Assembly: GCF_003390845.1 (NCBI RefSeq)
Contig: NZ_QMEK01000003.1
Coordinates: 413,930-477,929, forward strand
Direction: 5' to 3'
DNA from: Tropicimonas sp. IMCC34043
GTDB lineage: Bacteria > Pseudomonadota > Alphaproteobacteria > Rhodobacterales > Rhodobacteraceae
DNA: 64,000 bases
Position 1 is the first letter of the stretch. Each line of letters begins with the position of its first letter. A program made the position numbers and the translations under genes. Below, one piece after another: positions 53,719-62,094 of this stretch. Below the pieces are notes generated by a model that worked only from the letters and a program-made list of their open reading frames with translations, ran no database searches and was not told the DNA's origin.

Positions 53719-55317
53719 TCACGGGACCAGAATGATCGCCTCGTTGGGCTGCAACGTCAGGGTCTGGAGCCGCGTCCCCGCCCGGCCAGCATGCGACGAG
53801 AGCAGTACCTTGCCGCCAACAGGGACGAAGCGCGGCGCGGCGGAGAAATTCAGGCACACCAGCAGACAGGCGGATCCGGCGCGTCGTTCGAAAACGTAGA
53901 CGTCATTCTCGCACAGGACGTCGCGATAACCGCCGTCGGACAGTGCCGACTCCCGACCCCGCAGGGCAATCAACTCCCTGACAAAATTCAGCATCGAGCC
54001 CGGATCTGCCGATTGTGCCGCGACATCGCCTTCGGGCGGCAGGTGCACCGGCAGCCATGGCGCGCCAGAGGTGAAGCCTGCATTGGCGGCGGGCTGCCAC
54101 GGCATCGGGGTGCGCGCCGGATCGCGGCCGAGCCCGAGGCCCGGCACCCGGCGCTCCCACGGGTCCTGCACCGCCTCGGGCGGGATGATCGCGTTGTCCA
54201 TGCCAAGCTCGTCGCCCTGATACAGCGTCGGCGTTCCGCGCAGGGTCAGCAGCAGGGTCGCCGCGACCCGCGCCTGCCCGACACCGACACGCGAGGCGAT
54301 TCGGGAGATGTCGTGATTGCCCAGGACCAGCGTCGGCCAGGCGCCCTCCGGCAGGGCCGACTCGTAGCCGTCGATCACCCCGGCGATCGCTTTGGCGTTC
54401 CAGGGCGTTGTCAGCAGCGAAAAATAGAATGGCAGGTGGAACAGATCGAGATCCTCGCCGTAATAGCGGATGACCTGATCGAGCGTGCCGGCCGTCTCGC
54501 CGATCAGCACCCGATTGGGATAGGAATCGATCAGCCGCCGCATTTCGCGCACGACGTCGTAGACACCGGGCTGGTGCGACATGCGGGTCTGCAGGTGCGA
54601 GCGTGCCGGGCCCATCGCCTCGATCCAGTCGGGGTTCGGGGGATGGTCGCCACCCTCCACGTCGGGGGCTGCATAGATGATCGCATCCACCCGGAAGCCG
54701 TCGACGCCGCGGTCGAGCCAGAAGCGCATGGCCCCCAGCATGGCGGCCCGCAATTCGGGATTGCGCCAGTTAAGCGCCGGCTGCTCGGACAGAAAGACGC
54801 TCAGGTAGTATTGTCCGCTCGCGGCGTCCCAGGTCCAGGCCGAGCCACCGAATTCGCCGATCCAGTTGGTCGGCGGGCTGCCGTCGGGCTTTGCATCGCG
54901 CCAGATGTACCAATCGCGTTTCGGATTGTCGCGCGAGGACCGGCTTTCGACGAACCAGGGGTGCTGGTCCGACGAATGGCAGGGCACGAAATCGAGGATC
55001 ACCTTCAGCCCGCGGGCGTGGGCAGCGCTCAGCAGGCTGTCGAAATCCGCAAGCGTGCCGAACATCGGATCGACCCCGCAATAATCCGACACGTCATAGC
55101 CGAAATCGGCCATCGGCGAAGGGAAGAAGGGCGAGATCCAGATCGCGGCGACGCCGAGGGCCTGCAGATAGTCGAGGCGGGTTTCGATCCCCCGCAGATC
55201 GCCAATGCCGTCGTCGTTCGAGTCCTGGAACGAACGCGGATAGATCTGATAGATGACACCGCGTTTCCACCAGTCGGTTGCGATGTCGGCATCGGGGCGG
55301 GTCAGGCTCTGGGTCAT
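53719..55317 (-). CDS. Alpha-glucosidase (GH13), second of two
   Basis: A 532-residue cytosolic GH13 hydrolase. N-terminal VIYQIYPRSFQDSNDDGIGD and DYLQALGVAAIWISPFFPSP start the barrel. The nucleophile Asp lies in GVDGFRVDAIIY. The acid/base Glu is in LIGETAGTLDQV, and the third Asp in LGNHDISRIASR. All three catalytic residues are intact. It hydrolyses alpha-linked disaccharides or small oligosaccharides imported by the transporter. It is the last gene of the agl operon and 37 bases downstream of its paralogue. Exact linkage preference cannot be read. Confidence 0.9.
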   Translation of the reverse strand: MTQSLTRPDADIATDWWKRGVIYQIYPRSFQDSNDDGIGDLRGIETRLDYLQALGVAAIWISPFFPSPMADFGYDVSDYCGVDPMFGTLADFDSLLSAAHARGLKVILDFVPCHSSDQHPWFVESRSSRDNPKRDWYIWRDAKPDGSPPTNWIGEFGGSAWTWDAASGQYYLSVFLSEQPALNWRNPELRAAMLGAMRFWLDRGVDGFRVDAIIYAAPDVEGGDHPPNPDWIEAMGPARSHLQTRMSHQPGVYDVVREMRRLIDSYPNRVLIGETAGTLDQVIRYYGEDLDLFHLPFYFSLLTTPWNAKAIAGVIDGYESALPEGAWPTLVLGNHDISRIASRVGVGQARVAATLLLTLRGTPTLYQGDELGMDNAIIPPEAVQDPWERRVPGLGLGRDPARTPMPWQPAANAGFTSGAPWLPVHLPPEGDVAAQSADPGSMLNFVRELIALRGRESALSDGGYRDVLCENDVYVFERRAGSACLLVCLNFSAAPRFVPVGGKVLLSSHAGRAGTRLQTLTLQPNEAIILVP

Positions 55318-55354
55318 GTCGTCGACTTTCGGGAGGGGGGAACTTCAAGCCGGG

Positions 55355-57013
55355 TCAGGGTTTGCCGGCGGTTGTCAGTTGGATCGCGACGGATTCAAAC
55401 GGCGCGAGGGCAAGCGTTTCGCCAAGGCTGCTGCGCGGGGCGTGGCTCGCGATCAGGCACGACCCATCGCCGCGAATGTCGACGGGCACAGAAAAATCGA
55501 CCGGCGCGGCGGTGAAATTGGCAATGACGATCATGCGCGTGTCGCCCAGTTCGCGCAGATAGGCGAAGACGGTGGAATCGTCCTTGGCGAGCGGACGGAG
55601 GCGGCCCGAGACGATCACCGGCAGATTGCGGCGCAGGTCGGTCAGCCGCCGGTAGTGGGCGAAGATCCCGTTCGGGTCCGCCCGGTCGGTCGCCACGTTG
55701 ATCGTGACATGGTTCGGATTGACCTCGATCCATGGCGCGCCGGTGGTGAAGCCCGCCTGATCGGCATCGGTCCATTGCATCGGCGTGCGGGCATTGTCGC
55801 GGCCGTTCTCGTTGGCGCCCCGGATGAAATCCTCGGGCGTCACGCCGGCGGCGATCTGATCGGCGTATTTGCCCAGCGTCTCGATATCGCGGAACTGGTC
55901 GATGCGGGTGAAGGCGGCATTGGTCATGCCGATCTCCTCGCCCTGATAGACGAAGGGGGTGCCCTTCATCAGATGCATGACCGTCGCCAGCATCTTGGCC
56001 GACGCAACCCGGTGCGGCCCGTCATCGCCGTATTTCGACACCTGCCGCGGCAGGTCGTGGTTCGACAGGAACAACGAGTTCCAGCCGTCCTCGGCCAGCG
56101 TCTCCTGCCAGTCGAACAGCACCGTCTTGAGCCGCACGAGATCGAAGGGCTTGGGGCGAAACTTGCCGAAAACCTCGTCCTCGAAGGCGGTGACATGGTT
56201 GAACTGGAACACCATGTCGAGCTCGGCCCTTTCACGTCCGCAATAGAGCAACGCGGTTTCGCGACTGACCGACCAGCTTTCACCGATGGTGACAATATCG
56301 CGGCCGGCCAGCGTTTCGCGGTGCATCTCCTGCAGAAAACCGTGCAGGTAGGGGCCTTCCTCGTAGATCCCCGCATCGACGTCCTTGCCGATCAGGCTGA
56401 TCACATCCATGCGGAATCCCGCGATGCCGCGGTCGAGCCACCAGTTCATCATGTCATAGATCTCGGCCCGCAGGGCCGGGTTCTGCCAGTTGAGGTCCGG
56501 CTGCGCGGCGCTGAAATGGCCAAGGTAATACTGCCCGATCTCGGGCACATAGTTCCACGCGGATCCGCCGAAGCTGGCCTGATGGGCGCTCGGCGGGCCG
56601 CCATCCGGGGCCGGGTCGCGCCAGACATAGAAGTCGTGCTCTGGCACGTTGCGCGAGGTGCGGGCGGCGCGGAACCAGGCGTGATCGGACGAACTGTGGT
56701 TGACCACCAGATCCATCACGATCCCGATCCCGCGGGCCTTCGCCTCGGCCACCAGCCGGTCGAAATCTCCAAGCGTGCCGAACTCGGGGGCGATGTCGCG
56801 ATAATCCGAGATGTCATAGCCGTTGTCGGCCATCGGGCTTCGATAGACCGGGGACAGCCAGATGAATCCGATGCCGAGATCCCGCAGGTGGTCGAGCTTC
56901 GAGACAATGCCCGGAATGTCGCCGATCCCGTCGCCGTTGCTGTCGCAGAAACTGCGCGGATAAATCTGATAGCCGGTGGATGTCTGCCACCAGACACCGT
57001 CTTGATTTGTCAT
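55355..57013 (-). CDS. Alpha-glucosidase / oligo-1,6-glucosidase (GH13), first of two
   Basis: A 552-residue GH13 enzyme of the alpha-1,4/1,6-glucosidase subgroup. GYQIYPRSFCDSNGDGIGDI starts the barrel. Asp in GIAGFRMDVISLIGKDV, Glu in TIGESWSVSRE and Asp in LSNHDLPRQVSKYGDDGPH are the catalytic triad. QPDLNWQNPALRAEIYDMMN is the subgroup signature. Val or Thr at the position after the nucleophile loop separates alpha-1,6 from alpha-1,4 preference; here MDVIS suggests the alpha-1,6 type, inferred only. Lies between the ATPase gene and the second GH13 gene. Confidence 0.91.
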   Translation of the reverse strand: MTNQDGVWWQTSTGYQIYPRSFCDSNGDGIGDIPGIVSKLDHLRDLGIGFIWLSPVYRSPMADNGYDISDYRDIAPEFGTLGDFDRLVAEAKARGIGIVMDLVVNHSSSDHAWFRAARTSRNVPEHDFYVWRDPAPDGGPPSAHQASFGGSAWNYVPEIGQYYLGHFSAAQPDLNWQNPALRAEIYDMMNWWLDRGIAGFRMDVISLIGKDVDAGIYEEGPYLHGFLQEMHRETLAGRDIVTIGESWSVSRETALLYCGRERAELDMVFQFNHVTAFEDEVFGKFRPKPFDLVRLKTVLFDWQETLAEDGWNSLFLSNHDLPRQVSKYGDDGPHRVASAKMLATVMHLMKGTPFVYQGEEIGMTNAAFTRIDQFRDIETLGKYADQIAAGVTPEDFIRGANENGRDNARTPMQWTDADQAGFTTGAPWIEVNPNHVTINVATDRADPNGIFAHYRRLTDLRRNLPVIVSGRLRPLAKDDSTVFAYLRELGDTRMIVIANFTAAPVDFSVPVDIRGDGSCLIASHAPRSSLGETLALAPFESVAIQLTTAGKP

Positions 57014-57052
57014 GTGAACCTGTCCCGGAGTGCGTGGTGTGGGTGGACGCGA

Positions 57053-58168
57053 TCAGGAGCGCGCTTCGAGGTAGTGCAGCGACTTCCCCTGATGGAATAC
57101 ATGCATGTCTTGCGGGTCGGCGGCCAGATCCAGCGGCGTGCCAGCCGAAATCCGGTGAATTCCGGGCAGCTTGGCGATGGTCTGACCGTCGTCTCCCTCG
57201 AAGGCGCGGACCGGGTCCATGTAGACGACCGTCACCTCGCCCAGCTTCTCGGTGATCTGCACCTTGCTCTGGACCAGCACGGTGTCGCCGTCGGCGGCGA
57301 CGCGCAGGTTTTCCGGCCGGACGCCAAGCGCGACCGCGGCATCCCGGAGGCTGGCCGGGGAGGGGATCGGGACCGTCATTTCCGCGCCGGAGGGTAGACG
57401 AAGGCGCGTGTCCTCGCCGGTTCCGGTGATCCTGGCCGGCAACAGGTTCATTGCGGGCGAGCCGATGAATTGCGCCACAAAGGTGTTGGCGGGCTTCAGG
57501 TACAGATCCAGCGGCGTGCCGACCTGACTGATCCCCTTGTTCGCCAGCACCACGATGCGGCTCGCCAGTGTCATCGCCTCGACCTGATCGTGGGTGACAT
57601 AGATCATCGTGCGGTCAGGCATCGATTCCTTCAGTTGCGCGATTTCAAGCCGGGTCGCCACCCGGAGCGCCGCATCGAGGTTCGAAAGCGGCTCGTCGAA
57701 CAGATAGACCTTGGGATCGCGCACGATTGACCGGCCAATGGCGACGCGCTGGCGTTGCCCGCCCGACAGCGCCTTTGGCAGGCGGTCGAGATAGGGCGTC
57801 AACTGCAGCTTCTCGGCCGCAGCCGTCACGGCGGCGTCGATCTCGGGCTTCGACTTCTTCGCCAGCTTCAGTGCAAAGGCCATGTTGTCGCGCACCGTCA
57901 TGTGCGGGTAGAGCGCATAGGACTGGAACACCATGGCGATCCCGCGCTGCGCCGGCGGCACCTCGTTGACCACTTGCCCGTCGATCTCGAGCGTGCCGCC
58001 TGTGATCTTTTCAAGCCCCGCGATCATCCTGAGCAGGGTAGATTTTCCGCAGCCCGAGGGGCCGACAAAGACGATCAACTCGCCCTGCCTGATATCGAGG
58101 TCGATGTCCTTCAGAACGTCGACCTCGCCATAGCTTTTGGCGACGTCGTTCAGTTTCAGGCTTGCCAT
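57053..58168 (-). CDS. aglK: Sugar ABC transporter ATPase (AglK/MalK/UgpC type)
   Basis: A 371-residue ATPase that drives the alpha-glucoside importer. Walker A at residues 36-44 (GPSGCGKST), Q-loop in VFQSYALYPHMTVRDNMAFA, signature LSGGQRQRVAIGRSIVRDPK, Walker B VYLFDEPLSNLDAALR and the H-loop TMIYVTHDQVEAMTLA. A C-terminal regulatory TOBE domain starts near residue 290 (LGVRPENLRVAAD), as in the MalK group. The start at 58168 was chosen because the family begins MASLKLNDV; the longer upstream frame is a shadow. Confidence 0.94.
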   Translation of the reverse strand: MASLKLNDVAKSYGEVDVLKDIDLDIRQGELIVFVGPSGCGKSTLLRMIAGLEKITGGTLEIDGQVVNEVPPAQRGIAMVFQSYALYPHMTVRDNMAFALKLAKKSKPEIDAAVTAAAEKLQLTPYLDRLPKALSGGQRQRVAIGRSIVRDPKVYLFDEPLSNLDAALRVATRLEIAQLKESMPDRTMIYVTHDQVEAMTLASRIVVLANKGISQVGTPLDLYLKPANTFVAQFIGSPAMNLLPARITGTGEDTRLRLPSGAEMTVPIPSPASLRDAAVALGVRPENLRVAADGDTVLVQSKVQITEKLGEVTVVYMDPVRAFEGDDGQTIAKLPGIHRISAGTPLDLAADPQDMHVFHQGKSLHYLEARS

Positions 58169-58266
58169 TCCATTCTCCTCCTTGCACGCCCGTGGCGGGC
58201 AGCCGCGTGCGATCCCCGCGGCGGGGTCGATGTCCTTTCGCGCCGTCCTGGCGCGGGGGATCTGGT

Positions 58267-59418
58267 CTATTTCACCGAACCGGCCAGCAGGCCGCGCACC
58301 AGGAACCGCTGCAGGCTGAAGAAGACGGCCAGCGGCACTGCAATCGAGACGAAGGCCGCTGCTGCCAGGATCCCCCAGTCGCCACCGCGCGAGCCCAGCA
58401 GGTCGTCGGCGATCTTCACCGTCATGACCTTGTATTCGTCGGCCGAGGGCAGGAAGACCTTGGCGACCAGCAGGTCGTTCCAGGTCCACAGGAACTGGAA
58501 AATCGCGAAGGATGCGAGTGCGGGCAGCGACAGCGGCAGGATGATCTTGACGAAGATCTGGAAATCGGTGGCGCCATCGACGCGGGCGCATTCGATAATG
58601 TCGCGCGGCAGACCGGCCATGTAGTTCCGGAGCAGGTAGACGGCGAGCGGCATCCCGAAGCCGGTGTGCGCCAGCCAGATGCCCGGGAAGCTCTGCCCGA
58701 TGCCGACGGCGTTGTGCAGATTCAGCACCGGCACCAGCGCAAGCTGGATCGGCACCACCAGCAGCCCGACGATGCCGGCGATCAGCAACCCGCGGATCTT
58801 GAACTCCATCCAGGCCAGCGAATAGGCGGCGAAGGCGGCAACGAGGATCGGGATGATCGTGGCCGGGACCGCAACCGTCAGCGTGTTCATGAAGGCGCGG
58901 CTCATGTTGTCCGAGGTCAGCACCGTCCGGTAGTTGGCGAGCGTCAGCTTGGGTGGACTCTTGGCGGCGAAATAGATGCGCTTGCCGCGGTTGCCCGGAT
59001 CCTCTGGCGTCACCCAGACATAAGAGCCGTCCGGGTTGACCGTCAGCGTCTCGCCCCCGCCCAGATCGGCCGTCGTTCCGACCTGAAAGGCGCGCGGCTC
59101 GGCGCCCTTGATGCCAAAGGCCGACACCGCACCCGGATCGCCGGTAAAGGCCGCACGCGCCTCGCGATCATCGAAGATATTGCCCGAGACGGAGAAATGA
59201 TCGCCTTCGGGCGCCGTGTCGGCGCCGGTGCGGCCACGCGCGGTCAATTCGACCGCGAAGGGCGCCTTCCACCAGCCCGACGCCGAGATCTGGTCGCGGT
59301 CGCGGAAGGACGAGACGAAAAGCCCGAGGGTCGGGATGATCCACAGCAGTACGAGCGTGAGCGTGGCGATGTTGCTGGCCCAGACGAAGCTGGATTTCTG
59401 TCCGGCGATATTGTCCAT
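58267..59418 (-). CDS. aglG: Alpha-glucoside ABC permease AglG-like
   Basis: A 383-residue inner-membrane subunit. Helix 1 lies near residues 12-34 and the remaining five helices after residue 170, including the EAA loop ECARVDGATDFQIFVKIILP that contacts the ATPase. Between them is a large exported loop of roughly 130 residues (about 35-165), rich in Asp, Gly and Thr with TADLGGGETLTVNPDGSYV. It is absent from MalG-type proteins but known in AglG proteins. It probably touches the binding protein. Follows aglF by 13 bases. Confidence 0.9.
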   Translation of the reverse strand: MDNIAGQKSSFVWASNIATLTLVLLWIIPTLGLFVSSFRDRDQISASGWWKAPFAVELTARGRTGADTAPEGDHFSVSGNIFDDREARAAFTGDPGAVSAFGIKGAEPRAFQVGTTADLGGGETLTVNPDGSYVWVTPEDPGNRGKRIYFAAKSPPKLTLANYRTVLTSDNMSRAFMNTLTVAVPATIIPILVAAFAAYSLAWMEFKIRGLLIAGIVGLLVVPIQLALVPVLNLHNAVGIGQSFPGIWLAHTGFGMPLAVYLLRNYMAGLPRDIIECARVDGATDFQIFVKIILPLSLPALASFAIFQFLWTWNDLLVAKVFLPSADEYKVMTVKIADDLLGSRGGDWGILAAAAFVSIAVPLAVFFSLQRFLVRGLLAGSVK

Positions 59419-59431
59419 GTCGGCGCTCCCT

Positions 59432-60412
59432 CTAGCGGATTTCTTTCTGGGCCTGGCGAATGTTCGAGATCATCACCGGAAGCACGATGATCATGATCAC
59501 CAGCGCCACCGCGGTCGCCCGGCCGTCGTCGCGGAACATGAAGCTCATCATGTAGCTTGGCAGGATCTCGGTGCCGAAATTGCCACCGGTGGTGGCGTAG
59601 ACGATGTCGAAGATCTTCAGCGAACCGACGGTGATCGTTGTCCAGACGACGACGATGGTCGGGAAGATCTGTGGCACCTTGATGCGGAAAAAGGTCTGGA
59701 ACGGGTTGGCACCGTCGATGATCGCGGCCTCGACGGTTTCCTCGGGAATGCCGCGCAGCGCGGCCGAGAGGATCACCATGGCAAAGCCGGTCTGGATCCA
59801 GATCAGGATGAACATCAGGAAGAAGTTGTTCCAGAACGGGATCTGCAGCACGTCGACCGGCCCGACCCCGAACAGGCCAAGCAGGATCGCGTTGACAAGC
59901 CCGATGTCGCTGTCGACCGCATAGACGAATTTCCAGATCAGCGAGGCGCCGACAAAGCTGATCGCCATCGGCATGAAGATCAGCGACTTGGCGGCGTTGC
60001 CCCAGGCAAGCTTGTCGGTAAGCTGCGCTGCGAGCAGGCCGAAGGCGACCGACGCCGCGGGCACGAACAATGCCCAGAGCGCGTTGTTCAGAAATGCCCG
60101 GCGGAAGTCCGGCGATTGCAGCAGCGCGACATAGTTGCCGAGGCCGATGAAATCGGCGCCGCTGCGGTTGAAGAGCGACCGAAAGGCCGAGCCCACCACC
60201 GGATAGGCAAGATAGACAAACAGCACGAACAGCGCCGGGAAGATGAACAGCCACGGCCGGATCTGGTTGGCCCGGGCGATGTTCTCGGTGATGCGCGGCC
60301 CCCTGGCGGGATAGAGCACGCGGTCGAGCACCAGGTTCGAGGTGTAGAAATAGGCGATGCAACCGCTGACGCCCAGAACGATCGTCGTCAGTCCCTGAAA
60401 GACGGGATTCAT
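59432..60412 (-). CDS. aglF: Alpha-glucoside ABC permease AglF-like
   Basis: A 326-residue permease subunit with six to eight hydrophobic segments and the EAA loop signature EETVEAAIIDGANPFQTFFR that docks onto the ATPase. Helix positions: about 8-28, 65-85, 125-145, 165-185, 220-240 and 285-305. The ATG at 60412 begins the conserved MNPVFQGLTTIVLGVSG, while the longer frame adds 12 unlikely residues. Upstream is a perfect 11-bp hairpin in the 82-base gap from aglE. Confidence 0.91.
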   Translation of the reverse strand: MNPVFQGLTTIVLGVSGCIAYFYTSNLVLDRVLYPARGPRITENIARANQIRPWLFIFPALFVLFVYLAYPVVGSAFRSLFNRSGADFIGLGNYVALLQSPDFRRAFLNNALWALFVPAASVAFGLLAAQLTDKLAWGNAAKSLIFMPMAISFVGASLIWKFVYAVDSDIGLVNAILLGLFGVGPVDVLQIPFWNNFFLMFILIWIQTGFAMVILSAALRGIPEETVEAAIIDGANPFQTFFRIKVPQIFPTIVVVWTTITVGSLKIFDIVYATTGGNFGTEILPSYMMSFMFRDDGRATAVALVIMIIVLPVMISNIRQAQKEIR

Positions 60413-60452
60413 CGAAGCTCCTCCTCTGCGGCCCTGACGCCGGGCCATGGCC

Positions 60453-60479
60453 CCGGACCGCGGCCGTTCCGCGGTCCGG
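60453..60479 (-). repeat. 11-bp hairpin between aglE and aglF
   Basis: CCGGACCGCGG (60453-60463) and CCGCGGTCCGG (60469-60479) are a perfect 11-bp inverted repeat with a 5-base loop. It lies just after the binding-protein gene and before the permease genes. No T-run. The likely role is protecting the upstream message from 3' decay so that the binding protein is made in excess. Confidence 0.78.
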
Positions 60480-60494
60480 TCACGGACGCGGTGG

Positions 60495-61859
60495 CTACTT
60501 GATCGAGTTCCAGCGGGTCTCGACCGCTGCAGCGGCCTCTTCGGCCGTCAGATTGCCGGTGGTGTATTCCACCATCGCGTTCCAGAAGGCGTCGGTGCCG
60601 ATCTCGCCCGGCATCAGGTCCGAACCGTCAAAGCGGAAGGTGGTGGCGCTGGTCAGGATCTCGCCCAGCTTGCGCTGCGTGTCGTTGGCATAGGCGTCCG
60701 GGTTCGCCTTCAGATGCGGCGTCAGGATCTGGCCCTGCGACATGAAGATCTCGTGCGCGAACGGGGTCTGCAGGTATTCCATGAAGGCCTGCGCAACCGG
60801 CTTGTCCTGGGTGACGGTGGCCAGCCCGCCAGAGCCGAGGATCGGCCGGCCAAGATCGAGGCCCTCGTAGGCCGGGAAGTAAAAGAAATCGACATCGACG
60901 CCCATCTCGACCCCGTCGGGGAAGAAGTTGGGGATGAACGAGGCCTGCTTGTGCATCAGGCATTTCGGTGGAAACTCGAACAGCCCATCCGGGCTGTCGC
61001 GGAAGTCGATGGTCGCCGCGGCCTTTGAGCCGCCATCGACGAGATGGTCGTTGCGGGCGAACCAGCCGTAATCCTCGATCGCCGCCACCACCCGCGGATC
61101 GTCAAACGGGATCTGATGATTGACCCACTGGTCATAGACCTCGGGCGGCTGGGTGCGCAGCATGAAATCCTCGACCCAATCGGTCGCGGGCCAGCCGGTG
61201 CCGGCACCGGCGCCAAGCCCGAGGCAGAACGGCGTCATGCCGTCCGCGGCGATCTGTTCGGTCAGCGCTTTCAGCGCCTCCATCGTTTCGGGAACCTCGT
61301 AGCCGTTCTCTTCGAAGGCCTCGGGCGAATACCAGACCAGCGATTTCACATCGGTGCCAAAGATCGTGCCGAAAACATGTGTCGCCCCGTCCGGCCCCGG
61401 AAAGCTGGCCAGATCGGCCCAGGAGTCGCCGGCGGCGAAGTTTTCCTTGTACCAGTCGCGGGTGCTGTCGGGCAGCGCCACGATCGCGCCGCGGGCGGCC
61501 AGATCCCTGGCGAGACCGGGCTGCGGGAACATCGCGACATCGGGCAGAGTCCCGGCCTGCATGGCGATCACGATATCCTGCTCGAAGCTGTCGGAGCCGG
61601 AATAGGTTACAGTCGCCCCGGTCGCTTCCGCGAAATAGGCGAAGACATTCTCCAGCCGCGTCTTGTCGACCCCGGTGCCGGCGCCGAGAATGGACAGCGT
61701 CTGGCCGGTGAAATCGTGGTTGGCCGCGAAGTCCTCATAGACGCCCCAGTTGTATGGGCCATCACCTGGTGTGCGCAGGAGGTGGTTGTCTGCGATCGCC
61801 GCGCCGCCGGCGCAGACAAGCGCCGTCGTGGCGGCAAATTTCCGTGCAAGAGCGTTCAT
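60495..61859 (-). CDS. aglE: Alpha-glucoside ABC transporter binding protein AglE-like
   Basis: A 454-residue periplasmic binding protein, family 1. Residues 1-23 are a signal peptide (KFAATTALVCAGGAAIA). The rest shows the extracellular solute-binding protein pattern: LSILGAGTGVDKTRLENVFA, FEQDIVIAMQAGTLPDVAMF and PATDWVEDFMLRTQPPEVYD, with aromatic residues that stack on sugar rings. The family transports trehalose, sucrose, maltose or similar alpha-glucosides. GGGAGGAA precedes ATG 61859. Operator-like palindromes lie about 70 bases upstream. Confidence 0.92.
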   Translation of the reverse strand: MNALARKFAATTALVCAGGAAIADNHLLRTPGDGPYNWGVYEDFAANHDFTGQTLSILGAGTGVDKTRLENVFAYFAEATGATVTYSGSDSFEQDIVIAMQAGTLPDVAMFPQPGLARDLAARGAIVALPDSTRDWYKENFAAGDSWADLASFPGPDGATHVFGTIFGTDVKSLVWYSPEAFEENGYEVPETMEALKALTEQIAADGMTPFCLGLGAGAGTGWPATDWVEDFMLRTQPPEVYDQWVNHQIPFDDPRVVAAIEDYGWFARNDHLVDGGSKAAATIDFRDSPDGLFEFPPKCLMHKQASFIPNFFPDGVEMGVDVDFFYFPAYEGLDLGRPILGSGGLATVTQDKPVAQAFMEYLQTPFAHEIFMSQGQILTPHLKANPDAYANDTQRKLGEILTSATTFRFDGSDLMPGEIGTDAFWNAMVEYTTGNLTAEEAAAAVETRWNSIK

Positions 61860-61928
61860 CCGTGGTTCCTCCCCCATGAACGGCTATCATCCCGGCGCGC
61901 CATGCCCAGAATGGATCAAAGTTAGAAT

Positions 61929-61994
61929 CCGAAACGTTACCATTTAAAACCGAAACGTTTCGGATAAGGTAGATCAAGATTATTGACGAGTCAA
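61929..61994 (-). promoter_or_regulatory. agl operon promoter with tandem LacI-type operators
   Basis: On the minus strand TTGACT (61994-61989) and TACCTT (61971-61966) are 17 bp apart and would start transcription close to 61960. A perfect 14-bp palindrome CCGAAACGTTTCGG (61950-61963) covers this start. A second, matching at 10 of 14 positions, CCGAAACGTTACCA (61929-61942), has its centre exactly 21 bp away, two helical turns. Central CG and this half-site are typical of LacI-family operators, so AglR-like repressor binding at both is likely. Confidence 0.75.
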
Positions 61995-62094
61995 CGACGA
62001 ACAAATGACCGACCGACACCGGGGCCGGCGGACGGGACGTCGGAACGACACAGGAAACGCGATGCTGCTGATTTTCGGGCTGAAACGCAGAGGT

